The notes below the pieces were generated by a model that searched no databases, was not told where the DNA came from, and saw only the letters and a program-made list of their open reading frames with translations. Below are positions 1-7,440 of a stretch of DNA of 10,731 nt, in pieces. How positions within the stretch are numbered: position 1 is the first letter of the stretch; each line of letters begins with the position of its first letter. A program made the translations under genes and the position numbers. Source of the DNA: Ignavibacteriaceae bacterium. Its GTDB lineage: Bacteria; Bacteroidota; Ignavibacteria; Ignavibacteriales; Ignavibacteriaceae. The DNA is taken from positions 1-10,731 of the forward strand of contig JALONF010000092.1 in assembly GCA_025455085.1 (NCBI GenBank). Direction: 5' to 3'.

Positions 1-597
1 ATCAAGAATTGATGAAACCTGTCCAATTCCAATTCCAGTTTGAATGCTTGTTGAGCAAACGCTGCCGTTTCCAATTCCAACTCTCACTCCATCAGCACCG
101 GAATCTACAAGCTGTTTTAGTGAAGCTCCATGAGCTATATTTCCAACGATCACTTTTGCTTTTATATTTTTCTTTAAGAGTTCTGTTTTTTTCAGCACTT
201 CCCGATTGTTTGCATTTGCAGTATCAATACAAATGATTTTTCTTCCTTCAGAAAATTTTTTAATTGTATCAAGAGGAGTATTTAAAGCAATCGATATTGC
301 AGAAATTTTCCTGCTGTAATTTCTATTATTCAGAATATCATTCATTGATGAATTAAAGCGATTTACAATTCCAAGGCAGCCAAGTGAATGTAATTCGATT
401 GCCATTTCAATTCCTGTTACAGATTCCATTGGGCTGGAAATAATGGGAATTGAAAGTTCAAGTCCTAAAAAATTTGAAGAAGTGTCAACTTCTTTTCTCG
501 TTTTTACCCTGGATATTTCAGTAGGAATGAGACTGATATCATCATAAGTAAGTGATTGATGATGTTCATTCAATAATTGTTTATTATATACTTTCAT
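1..597 (-). CDS. IMP dehydrogenase/GMP reductase family protein without CBS domains (partial, C-terminus beyond window)
   Basis: The open frame reads leftward from ATG at 597-595 and is cut by the window edge after 199 residues. It starts with the family's N-terminal signature (LTYDDISLIP, about residues 16-25), followed by SSPMESVTG (54-62) and a GCLGIVNR stretch (73-80). The frame then goes straight on to ICIDTANANN (122-131) and SGADGVRVGIGNGSVC (166-181), so the CBS pair usually inserted in IMP dehydrogenases after about residue 90 is absent. Cys181 fits the catalytic cysteine that attacks C2 of the purine nucleotide, and it sits near the position of Cys186 in E. coli GuaC. IDTANAN and IQTGIG resemble GMP reductase (CIDVANGYS, VKTGVG) more than classic IMPDH. 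The loop reads GNGSVCSTS where GPGS(I/V)CTTR is usual, so substrate choice is uncertain. Its ATG overlaps the stop of the upstream peptidase gene (ATGA), which suggests translational coupling. The family is secure; GMP reductase versus IMPDH-like is not. Confidence 0.85.
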   Translation of the reverse strand, partial: MKVYNKQLLNEHHQSLTYDDISLIPTEISRVKTRKEVDTSSNFLGLELSIPIISSPMESVTGIEMAIELHSLGCLGIVNRFNSSMNDILNNRNYSRKISAISIALNTPLDTIKKFSEGRKIICIDTANANNREVLKKTELLKKNIKAKVIVGNIAHGASLKQLVDSGADGVRVGIGNGSVCSTSIQTGIGIGQVSSILD

Positions 598-2429
598 AAG
601 AGTCTTTCCATTTCATCCAGAACCTGATTCATCCTTTCACAAACTGCGCGAACCGGCTCAGGTGAGTTCATATCAACACCAGCTTTTGTTAAAATATTTA
701 TTGGATAGTCAGAACTTCCAGCTTTAAGAAAATCCATATATTTATTAACAGCAGGTTCTCCTTCCGTTTTAACTTTTTTGGCAAGAACTTCCGATGCAGC
801 GAATCCTGTTGCATACTGGTAGACGTAAAAATTATAATAGAAATGAGGTATTCTTGCCCAGGTATATTGCTCTTCTTCAGGAACAAACATTTCCGGTCCC
901 CAGTATTTTTGATAGATGCTTTTATACAAATCACTGAGCACTTCTGAGGTAAGCGATTCACCTTTCTCTGTTCGGTCATAAACCATCATCTCGAACTCAG
1001 CAAACATCACCTGCCTGTAAAAAGTTGCGGTAAGATTGTTCAGATATCTCTCAAGTAGAAAAAGTTTTTCTTTCCTGCTTTCAGCAATTTCAAGAAGATG
1101 ATCAAGTAAAAGTGACTCATTAAATGTTGATGCAACTTCCGCAAGGAAGATTGAATAATTTGCATAAGGATAGTGCTGATTTTGCCCAGTGTAATATGAA
1201 TGCATATTATGCCCCATCTCATGAGTAAGAGTAAAAACATCATTCAGCAAATCAGTCCAATTGAGCAAGACATAAGGATGAACACCGAAAGTAGTTCCTG
1301 ATGAATAGGCACCGCTTCTTTTTGCCTTTGTTTCGAACACATCGATCCATCTATTGTTAAATGCTTTATTTAGTGATGATAAATAATCATCTCCCATCAG
1401 CTTCAAAGAATTCAACACAATCTCAATACCTTCCTCATACGAATATTTTTTTTCATTGTGAGAGTTGAAAACTGTGACGTAAACATCATAAGGACAAAGC
1501 TCACTGATGCCAAGAAGTTTTTTCTTTAAACCTGCCCAACGGTGCATCGGTTGAAGGTTTTGATTTGCAGATTCAATCAGGTTATGATATACGGAAGTTG
1601 GGATATTGTTTTTGTGCAATGAGGCTTCAAGAGCAGAGTTGAAATTCCTTGCATGGGCATTAAATATGTTTGTCTTCAGATTTCCATTGAACAAAACTGT
1701 AAATGTATTAACATAGCTTTTATATGATTCAAGGTAAGCTTTAAATACTCTTGCTCTGTACTCCCTATCCTTAGAGTACATTGCAGAATAGTATCTGCCA
1801 TGAGAAAGTTCTATCGTACTTCCGAACTCATCTTCAATAGATGGCATCTTAAGGTCTGCATTTGTAAATATTGAAAAAGTGTCGTAAGGTGTTTGCGCTA
1901 ATTCAGATGCCATCGCAAGAATTTTTTCTTCAGAATTTGACAGAGTATGCTCTTTTGAACGAAGCAGATCATCAATGCTGTGCTTATAAATCCTTAATGC
2001 TTCATAAGAATCAATTATGCTTTTTAACTTTTCATCAGGAATCTTTAAAAGCTCCGGGCGAATGAATGAGCTTGCTGCACCAACTTTTGCGTAGAGAGAT
2101 TTAATACGATCATCCATTGAATGATACTTCCCCACCCTCATATCGCTATCTTTTGAAAGCATAGCATAAAGATGAAGACGGTCAAGTTTAATGTTTACTT
2201 CTTCATCATACTTGAAACAAGCAAGTAATTTTTCGGCACTTTCTGCCAGTTTGCCTTCAAACTCCTTATAGCCTGATACTTTTTCAGAGACTGATTTGAA
2301 CTCATTCTCCCACTCGTCATCACTCTTAAAGACGTCGGTTAAATTCCATTTATAATCTTGACTGATTTCTTCCCTTTCAGGAATAACTTTGCTTTCGGTT
2401 GCAACCTGGTAAAATTTATTATTCAGCAT
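594..2429 (-). CDS. pepF: Oligoendopeptidase F (M3 family zinc metallopeptidase)
   Basis: A cytoplasmic zinc endopeptidase of the M3B/PepF family, which cleaves short peptides and is not expected to cut folded proteins. From the chosen ATG the protein is 611 residues, close to Lactococcus PepF (about 600). The N-terminus has the family's IPEREEI...YKWNLTDVF signature. The catalytic motif HEMGH lies at residues 403-407: the two His are zinc ligands and Glu404 is the general base. The downstream Glu in LAEVASTFNE (about 431) is the expected third ligand. The C-terminal region is rich in Tyr and His (IPHFYYNFYVYQYATG), as expected for substrate binding in this family. An in-frame GTG at 2501 would add 24 residues without a signal peptide or conserved sequence. 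I prefer ATG 2429 because it puts the signature about 15 residues from the start; neither start has a clear ribosome binding site. The stop overlaps the next gene's ATG. The lipoprotein gene ends 119 bp upstream. Confidence 0.93.
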   Translation of the reverse strand: MLNNKFYQVATESKVIPEREEISQDYKWNLTDVFKSDDEWENEFKSVSEKVSGYKEFEGKLAESAEKLLACFKYDEEVNIKLDRLHLYAMLSKDSDMRVGKYHSMDDRIKSLYAKVGAASSFIRPELLKIPDEKLKSIIDSYEALRIYKHSIDDLLRSKEHTLSNSEEKILAMASELAQTPYDTFSIFTNADLKMPSIEDEFGSTIELSHGRYYSAMYSKDREYRARVFKAYLESYKSYVNTFTVLFNGNLKTNIFNAHARNFNSALEASLHKNNIPTSVYHNLIESANQNLQPMHRWAGLKKKLLGISELCPYDVYVTVFNSHNEKKYSYEEGIEIVLNSLKLMGDDYLSSLNKAFNNRWIDVFETKAKRSGAYSSGTTFGVHPYVLLNWTDLLNDVFTLTHEMGHNMHSYYTGQNQHYPYANYSIFLAEVASTFNESLLLDHLLEIAESRKEKLFLLERYLNNLTATFYRQVMFAEFEMMVYDRTEKGESLTSEVLSDLYKSIYQKYWGPEMFVPEEEQYTWARIPHFYYNFYVYQYATGFAASEVLAKKVKTEGEPAVNKYMDFLKAGSSDYPINILTKAGVDMNSPEPVRAVCERMNQVLDEMERLL

Positions 2430-2548
2430 AGCAGGAGAATTTATATTAGGATTTAACTTTGGTTGATTGATCAAATTAAAAAAGTACTGGTGAAACAGCA
2501 CTAAAAGATAAGAAAATTACTTTTAATTATTTTGAAGAATTGAATTTC

Positions 2549-2959
2549 CTAAAAGATTTTTCTGAATTCAATGCTAATCTTGCCACTGAAATTTTCCATG
2601 TTGATGTTAATAGTTGTTGGAACGTATCCGTCGAGAAGTTCGGTGTGATAGGAAACTTCTTCAGCAATAAGGTATCTGAATCTTTCTATCTTACTTATAT
2701 CCTGAACGCTGATATTTGTGTATCCTGATTCGTAACCAAACAATCTAACATTAAATCTTGTTTTTGCAGCACTAAAATATAACGGGACAGATAAGCTCAT
2801 CGTTAAATTTTTTGCGTCTAAGAGTAAAGCATATGAATTCCGCTCTCTCACCTGAATAGGTTCATTAATATTCCCCACCAAATTATTCGGCTCTATAATT
2901 TCTTCCCTGCAGGAAAACGAAACTGTTAATATTATTAACGCCAGTGCAATCTTTTTCAA
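2549..2959 (-). CDS. Small predicted lipoprotein of unknown function
   Basis: A 136-residue protein whose first residues (MKKIALALIILTVSFSC) form a short lipoprotein signal peptide: two Lys, a hydrophobic core, and Cys17 as the likely lipidated residue. The lipobox is loose (VSFSC), as is common in Bacteroidota-like organisms. CREE follows, so acidic residues come soon after the Cys; such residues resemble the export signals that send some Bacteroidota lipoproteins to the cell surface, but this is only suggestive. The mature part is about 120 residues, predicted mostly beta, with no repeats or motifs that I recognise. The start codon is TTG (2959-2957): a stop codon lies directly upstream in frame, and AAGG at 2972-2969, 9 nt away, can act as ribosome binding site. 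The gene sits between DUF4286 (93 bp upstream) and pepF (119 bp downstream) on the same strand. I do not recognise a function. Confidence 0.8.
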   Translation of the reverse strand: MKKIALALIILTVSFSCREEIIEPNNLVGNINEPIQVRERNSYALLLDAKNLTMSLSVPLYFSAAKTRFNVRLFGYESGYTNISVQDISKIERFRYLIAEEVSYHTELLDGYVPTTININMENFSGKISIEFRKIF

Positions 2960-3008
2960 TTAATTATGCCTTAGTGATTGACAATATAAATGAAATAATT
3001 CCTGAGTG

Positions 3009-3037
3009 ATATTAAAAAATAAGAATCAAAATAGCAA
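3009..3037 (-). promoter_or_regulatory. Candidate sigma-70-type promoter for the lipoprotein gene
   Basis: On the minus strand TTGCTA (3037-3032) and TAATAT (3014-3009) are separated by 17 bp. Each matches the -35 or -10 consensus at four of six positions. Transcription would start near 3001, giving a leader of about 40 nt before the TTG start codon. In AT-rich DNA such matches occur by chance, so this is weak evidence that the lipoprotein, and perhaps pepF and the downstream enzyme, can be transcribed separately from the symporter. Confidence 0.25.
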
Positions 3038-3052
3038 TCCCTGCTTTGAGTT

Positions 3053-3364
3053 TTATTGGAGAACTAACTGATAAACAGCACGCGTCGCTTTAAACTTTCC
3101 TGAAAATTTTTTTGTATGTTCTTTTTGAAGCTGAGCTGCAGCTTTTTCTGAATATTCATTATACTTTTCAAGCGATCGTAAAGTATATTCAATCACATAA
3201 GTTAATTCTTCACCGGAGAACTCAGGTGATAGTAGCTTTCTTAATTTCCAATCTAAAAAGTAACCTGTCTTCATAACATCGGGAATATGAATTTCTTTCA
3301 TCCATTTCAACCAGAGATCTTCTACATCCTTTTTTATTATAACTGTCACACTGTAAATTATCAT
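3053..3364 (-). CDS. DUF4286 family protein
   Basis: A 103-residue cytoplasmic protein that I recognise as DUF4286. It opens with MIIYSVTVII, continues with WLKWMKEIHIPDVMKTGYF (about residues 18-36) and closes with QLQKEHTKKFSGKF (79-92), all typical of the family. Members look like small alpha/beta single domains of the dimeric ferredoxin-like sort; I know of no established biochemical role. There is no signal peptide or membrane segment. The start is ATG at 3364-3362; no Shine-Dalgarno sequence is visible. The gene lies 23 bp downstream of the SLC13 symporter stop, so the two are probably co-transcribed, but this pairing does not by itself give a function. Confidence 0.88.
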   Translation of the reverse strand: MIIYSVTVIIKKDVEDLWLKWMKEIHIPDVMKTGYFLDWKLRKLLSPEFSGEELTYVIEYTLRSLEKYNEYSEKAAAQLQKEHTKKFSGKFKATRAVYQLVLQ

Positions 3365-3387
3365 TTATGCAAACCGTTAACGAATTT

Positions 3388-4884
3388 TTATGGCTTAGCC
3401 CAAACAGGAAAAGTATCCAGGCCGAAGATTAAGTTTCCTAAATAATATACCGAAAGACTAATCACTATTGCTCCCATGATGTTAAGAGCAAAGCCGGTTT
3501 TTGCCATTTCTAAAATTTTAATCCTTCCGCCTGCAAAGATTATTGTGTTGGGAGGTGTAGCAACTGGAAGCATAAATGCCATCGAGGCAGATATTGTAGC
3601 AGTTAACATAAGAAGCAAAGGATTCAATCCGATAGCAACAGACACGGAAGCAACAATCGGTAGAATTGTTTGTGTTAAGGCTGTATTGGAAGTAAGTTCT
3701 GTTAAGAATGTTACCAACGTAGCTGTAATAATTATTACCAGGATGGGTGAAACAGATGAGAGTCCTGAAAGTTGATCGCCAAGAAAATCAGAAAGACCAG
3801 TAGATGAAAAACCTTTAGCAAGAGCAAAACCACCACCGAATAAAAGAATAATTCCCCAGGGAATTTTACTAAATGCAGTTTGATCGAGCAAAGCTCTTTT
3901 TCCTGATTTAGAAGGAATTAAAAAAAGAACAAATGCCATTGTAATCGCAACAGTCCCATCATTAATAAACCCGGCAGTTGGTAAAAGATTTGACCAACCG
4001 GGAATTGTAATAAATCCAAGTAAAATATCACTCCGGAAAATCCAAAGTAAAGCCGTTGTCAGAAAAACAATACTGATGGCTTTTTCTTCAGAAGAAAATT
4101 TGCCAAGCTGTTTATATTCAACTTCAATAAATTCTTTATCCAGCTTAACATCTTTATCAACTTTAAATAAGATTTTTGTGAGAAGAATTGCAACGAAGAC
4201 AAGCATTATTATCGAAATTGGTAAAGCCAATATCATCCAGTTGCTAAATGAAATTGCGGGTGCATTTGGAAAAAGTACTTCGAGCATTTTAACCATTACT
4301 AAATTAGGCGGAGTTCCAATTAGAGTAGCAACACCTCCCAGCGAACTGGAATAAGCAATCGATAAAAGAATTGTAACTGTGAAGTTGTGAGTTTTTTCCT
4401 GCCCGAATTCATTTTCAAGTTTTTGAATTACAGCCATGCCAATCGGCAGTAGCATTAATGCAGTTGCTGTATTGGAAATCCACATAGATAAAAAAGCTCC
4501 TGACGCCATAAATCCAAGTATTATGGACGTAGGACTTCCACCAAATATTGTTATAATCTTCAAGGCTATTCTTTTGTGTAAAGCCCATTCTTCCATGGCA
4601 ATTGCAATCAGAAATCCGCCGAGAAATAAAAAGATGATCGAATTAATATACGATGATGCTATTTCTTCAGTTGATATTATTCCCGTTATTGGAAAAAATA
4701 TTAGAGGAATCAGAGAGGTAGCAGCTAAAGGAAGTGCTTCAGTAATCCATAATATTGCCATCAAAACAGCAATTGCAGCCATTGTATTTACCTGCGGCCT
4801 TGCTGGGTCCAAGTCACCTATCAATAGCAGAATGATAAATGCAATCACTCCAAGTGCAAATCCGAACTTCTTATTTGTTTGCAT
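3388..4884 (-). CDS. SLC13/DASS family sodium:anion (dicarboxylate-type) symporter
   Basis: A 498-residue inner-membrane transporter of the divalent anion:Na+ symporter family (SLC13, VcINDY type), complete at both ends. It is strongly hydrophobic, with many membrane segments and two inverted structural repeats. Each repeat carries the Ser-Asn-Thr motif that binds carboxylate and Na+: SNT at 137-139 (WISNTATALM) and SNT at 399-401 (LTSNTALTQT). TPPN follows each motif (191-194 and 443-446). The second lies in the family signature (SASMAFMLPVATPPNTIIF, 432-450). Likely substrates are C4-dicarboxylates such as succinate, or citrate or sulfate; the sequence alone does not settle which. A charged cytoplasmic loop (about 241-268) separates the halves. 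The start is ATG at 4884-4882, just inside a 122-bp divergent gap with the M23 peptidase. It is probably the first gene of the minus-strand group, with DUF4286 next. Confidence 0.93.
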   Translation of the reverse strand: MQTNKKFGFALGVIAFIILLLIGDLDPARPQVNTMAAIAVLMAILWITEALPLAATSLIPLIFFPITGIISTEEIASSYINSIIFLFLGGFLIAIAMEEWALHKRIALKIITIFGGSPTSIILGFMASGAFLSMWISNTATALMLLPIGMAVIQKLENEFGQEKTHNFTVTILLSIAYSSSLGGVATLIGTPPNLVMVKMLEVLFPNAPAISFSNWMILALPISIIMLVFVAILLTKILFKVDKDVKLDKEFIEVEYKQLGKFSSEEKAISIVFLTTALLWIFRSDILLGFITIPGWSNLLPTAGFINDGTVAITMAFVLFLIPSKSGKRALLDQTAFSKIPWGIILLFGGGFALAKGFSSTGLSDFLGDQLSGLSSVSPILVIIITATLVTFLTELTSNTALTQTILPIVASVSVAIGLNPLLLMLTATISASMAFMLPVATPPNTIIFAGGRIKILEMAKTGFALNIMGAIVISLSVYYLGNLIFGLDTFPVWAKP

Positions 4885-5006
4885 AAAAGCTAAATGAATT
4901 CACATCAAAATAAATATTAAAATGAACAGATGGAATTTCTCTGATCAAAAAGAATTGAACTTCTGGATGATTTACGTTGCATTAATTTAGAATTAAGACT
5001 AAGTTT

Positions 5007-6308
5007 GTGCGAAATTTTATCAATTATTGCTGCTTAGTGAAGACAGAAAAAAATACAACGATATTTTTACGATTATCTTATTTACTTATAGGCATTACAT
5101 TTCTTTCCATTCTTATCTGGGGTTGGATTAAATGTTCCGACTCATCCGAAATACCCGAAGCATTAGCACAAGAACCACAACTTAACAGTTTTGGATTTTA
5201 TTCTGATTCGCTAGAACATAAAATACATTCTGTATCAAAGAATGAAACTCTTTCCGATATTCTTTTGAAGCTTGGTGTACCAGCCGGAGATATAATGCAG
5301 ATTGTAGATAATGCAAAGCGAGTTATAGATGTTAGAAAAATTGTTACGGGCAATTTATATCACGCGTTTACAAACAATGATTCGTTGAATACTTTGGTCT
5401 ATTTTGTTTATGAGAAAAGTCCAAGGCACTTTGTTGTTTTTGATTTAAGAGATTCGATAAATGTATATGAAAGTGAAAAGGAAGTTGTTGTAAGAGAAAA
5501 TCAAAAATCTGCTGTTATCGATCAGTCTCTATATGTATCTCTTTTAAATACTGATGCTACTCCGGAACTCGCAATTAAACTTTCGGAAATATTTGCCTGG
5601 CAAATTGATTTTTACCACTTGCAAAAGGGAGATAACTTTAAAGTAATTTATGAAGAGCTGTTCGTTGATAATAATTTTTTTGCAATCGGAAAAATTAAAG
5701 CCGCCTATTTCAACCATCGCGGAAAAGATTTTTATGCAATCCCTTTTACTCAGGATAGTGTATTCCAGTATTTTGATGAAAACGGTAACAGCCTTCGAAA
5801 AGCATTTCTTAAAGCTCCGCTTGAGTTCGGCAGGATAAGTTCCAGATACAGCAACAGCAGACTTCATCCGGTACTGAAAACCCGCAGACCACATCACGGC
5901 GTTGATTATGCGGCTCCCATCGGAACTCCTGTTAGAACTACAGGCGATGGTGTTGTGGTTGAAGCCGGATACAACGGAGGTAGTGGCAGGTTTATAAAAA
6001 TTAGACATAATTCAGTTTACACAACAATGTATTTGCATCTTTCACGTTATGCAAAAGGGATTAAAAAGGGAACAAGTGTACATCAGGGACAAGTTATTGG
6101 ATATGTTGGAAGCTCGGGACTTTCAACCGGTCCACACCTCGATTACAGATTTTTTGTTAATGGAAGCCCAGTTGATCCTTTAAAGGTTGAAGTGCCTCCC
6201 TCCCATCCTGTCAAACAAGAGCTAAGAGCCGAATACGAAGTTCAGAGAGAAATCGTATTGAAATTGCTGGATAAGGTTGAAATCACACTCTCTGAAAATC
6301 CCGTATAA
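5007..6308 (+). CDS. Membrane-anchored M23 family murein endopeptidase (MepM/Csd3-like)
   Basis: A 433-residue envelope enzyme of the MepM/Csd3 type, expected to cut cross-link peptides in peptidoglycan. The order is: short cytoplasmic start, one membrane segment (about 22-41), a LysM/OapA-like region (HSVSKNETLSDILLKLG, 74-90), a Csd3-type middle domain (SLYVSLL to YAIPF, about 174-247), then the LytM/M23 domain (about 272-392). Visible active-site motifs are HHGVD (H296 and D300 as zinc ligands), YLHL (H344), and GPHLDY (H377), where D379 replaces the second His of the usual HxH. The C-terminal tail (about 400-433) is charged and helical. The start is GTG at 5007; another GTG at 5037 would give MKTEKNTTIF before the membrane segment and is equally plausible, as neither has a clear ribosome binding site. 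It is divergent from the symporter and followed by lepB after 168 bp. Confidence 0.92.
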   Translation: MRNFINYCCLVKTEKNTTIFLRLSYLLIGITFLSILIWGWIKCSDSSEIPEALAQEPQLNSFGFYSDSLEHKIHSVSKNETLSDILLKLGVPAGDIMQIVDNAKRVIDVRKIVTGNLYHAFTNNDSLNTLVYFVYEKSPRHFVVFDLRDSINVYESEKEVVVRENQKSAVIDQSLYVSLLNTDATPELAIKLSEIFAWQIDFYHLQKGDNFKVIYEELFVDNNFFAIGKIKAAYFNHRGKDFYAIPFTQDSVFQYFDENGNSLRKAFLKAPLEFGRISSRYSNSRLHPVLKTRRPHHGVDYAAPIGTPVRTTGDGVVVEAGYNGGSGRFIKIRHNSVYTTMYLHLSRYAKGIKKGTSVHQGQVIGYVGSSGLSTGPHLDYRFFVNGSPVDPLKVEVPPSHPVKQELRAEYEVQREIVLKLLDKVEITLSENPV

Positions 6309-6409
6309 CTTATTAACAAAAATCAGCCCCTCCATCAATTACTTTCACCATTAAAAAGAATTACGCTTCATTTTTTCAGCAAAGAGAGTATATTTCAACA
6401 GTTTTTATA

Positions 6410-6415
6410 TATAAT
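6410..6415 (+). promoter_or_regulatory. Candidate -10 box upstream of lepB
   Basis: A perfect TATAAT lies 62 bp upstream of the lepB ATG, inside the 168-bp gap after the M23 gene. No good -35 hexamer is found at 16-18 bp, so this is a candidate only. If real, lepB has its own promoter in addition to any read-through. Confidence 0.22.
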
Positions 6416-6476
6416 TTCTTTTAACCATAATTTTCAGACATATCAATAAAATTAATAAGTTTTTCCTGGCTCACTT

Positions 6477-7427
6477 ATGAATGACAAAACCGAAAAAAAA
6501 GATCCCATTGCAAAATCAAAAAAATTTTTATTCTGGAAGAAGAAGGAAAGAAAGAAACCCGAAACCTTTGTGGAAAAGGTAGTAGAATTTTTCCGACAAC
6601 TTTTCTGGGCAGCAATTGCCGCATTTTTCATCATCACTTTTATAATTCAGAACACCCGCATTCCTACCGGGTCAATGGAGGATACGATTCTTGTTGGTGA
6701 TTTCGTGCTTGTAAATAAGTTCATCTATGGTTCATCATCTCCAAAGTACATACCCTTTACAGAAATTGAAATTCCATTTTTCCGGCTTCCTGCATTTAAA
6801 GAGCCAAAGGCAAAAGATATAGTTGTATTCGAATATCCCGGCGATCGTGATCAGCTTTTTGCCACAGAACGCGGTGTTAATTATGTTAAAAGATGTATCG
6901 GTGTTCCGGGAGATACTCTTGAAATAAGAGACAAAGTCGTATTTGTAAATGGTAAAGAATTCTGGAGACCAACTTTCGTTAAGTATTATAAGGGAAGATA
7001 TGGCAACTTTTTAAAGCCGGTACCAAGAGGTGTTGCTGAACCAAGAATTTTTCCAAAAGGAATGGACTGGAATGAAGATAATTATGGTCCGCTGGTAATA
7101 CCAAGAAAGGGTTCAACAATCCCTTTGAACAAATATAATGTTGAGCAGTGGAGAACGATCATAGATCGTGAATATGGTAAGCGTGTTGTTGATATGAAAG
7201 ACGGTGCAGTTACAATTGAAGGCAGCCCTGTCTCATCGTACACTTTTAAGAAAGATTACTACTTTATGATGGGTGATAACAGAGACGATAGTTTGGATAG
7301 CCGGTTCTGGGGGCTCGTCTCTCGAGATATGGTTGTCGGCGAGGCATTTATTATTTTGTTTTCGTGGGATAGAGATATTCCATTCTCACAGTTGTTTAAA
7401 CTTCTTGGTTCAATTCGAACTGAATAA
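6477..7427 (+). CDS. lepB: Signal peptidase I
   Basis: The S26 serine protease that removes signal peptides from exported proteins at the inner membrane. The protein has 316 residues. A very basic cytoplasmic start (many Lys between 3 and 27) is followed by a single membrane anchor (about 43-58). Box B comes next (RIPTGSMEDTILVGD, with Ser66 as nucleophile), then box D (YVKRCIGVPGDTLEI, with Lys138 as general base), and box E (GDNRDDSLDSRFWG, 266-279). All catalytic parts are intact. Between boxes D and E lies a long segment (about 152-260) with PRGVAEPRIFPKGMDWN and other Trp/Tyr-rich parts, longer than in compact Gram-positive SipS. The start is ATG at 6477 with no Shine-Dalgarno sequence. 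Its natural clients would include the signal peptide of the neighbouring TonB receptor. It ends 13 bp from that receptor's stop, in convergent orientation, with no clear terminator hairpin between. Confidence 0.95.
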   Translation: MNDKTEKKDPIAKSKKFLFWKKKERKKPETFVEKVVEFFRQLFWAAIAAFFIITFIIQNTRIPTGSMEDTILVGDFVLVNKFIYGSSSPKYIPFTEIEIPFFRLPAFKEPKAKDIVVFEYPGDRDQLFATERGVNYVKRCIGVPGDTLEIRDKVVFVNGKEFWRPTFVKYYKGRYGNFLKPVPRGVAEPRIFPKGMDWNEDNYGPLVIPRKGSTIPLNKYNVEQWRTIIDREYGKRVVDMKDGAVTIEGSPVSSYTFKKDYYFMMGDNRDDSLDSRFWGLVSRDMVVGEAFIILFSWDRDIPFSQLFKLLGSIRTE

Positions 7428-7440
7428 CATCAATCTTCTC

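Noticed and set aside
9..236. 75-residue plus-strand frame rich in Phe/Gln repeats at the left edge
   Set aside because: It is the complement of the IMPDH/GMPR-like active-site region; the apparent FQFQ repeat comes from Gly/Ile-rich codons on the other strand.
2430..2501. 24-residue N-terminal extension of oligoendopeptidase F from GTG 2501
   Set aside because: It has no Shine-Dalgarno site, no signal peptide and no family similarity; ATG 2429 gives the usual length, though the extension is not excluded.
2502..2548. AT-rich imperfect hairpin between lipoprotein and pepF as a possible terminator
   Set aside because: The stem is short, nearly all A/T and interrupted, with no clear T-run in the right place; not stable enough to call.
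4436..4897. 153-residue open frame on the plus strand opposite the start of the SLC13 symporter gene
   Set aside because: It lies fully antisense to a well-conserved gene, has low-complexity Ile/Ala-rich content that mirrors membrane-segment codons, and shows no domain or ribosome binding site.
5544..6008. 154-residue open frame on the minus strand inside the M23 peptidase gene
   Set aside because: It is antisense to conserved Csd3/LytM domains and has no recognisable motif; a shadow of the real gene.
7428..7440. Bidirectional terminator between convergent lepB and the TonB receptor
   Set aside because: Only 13 bp separate the stops and no hairpin with a T-tract is visible there.
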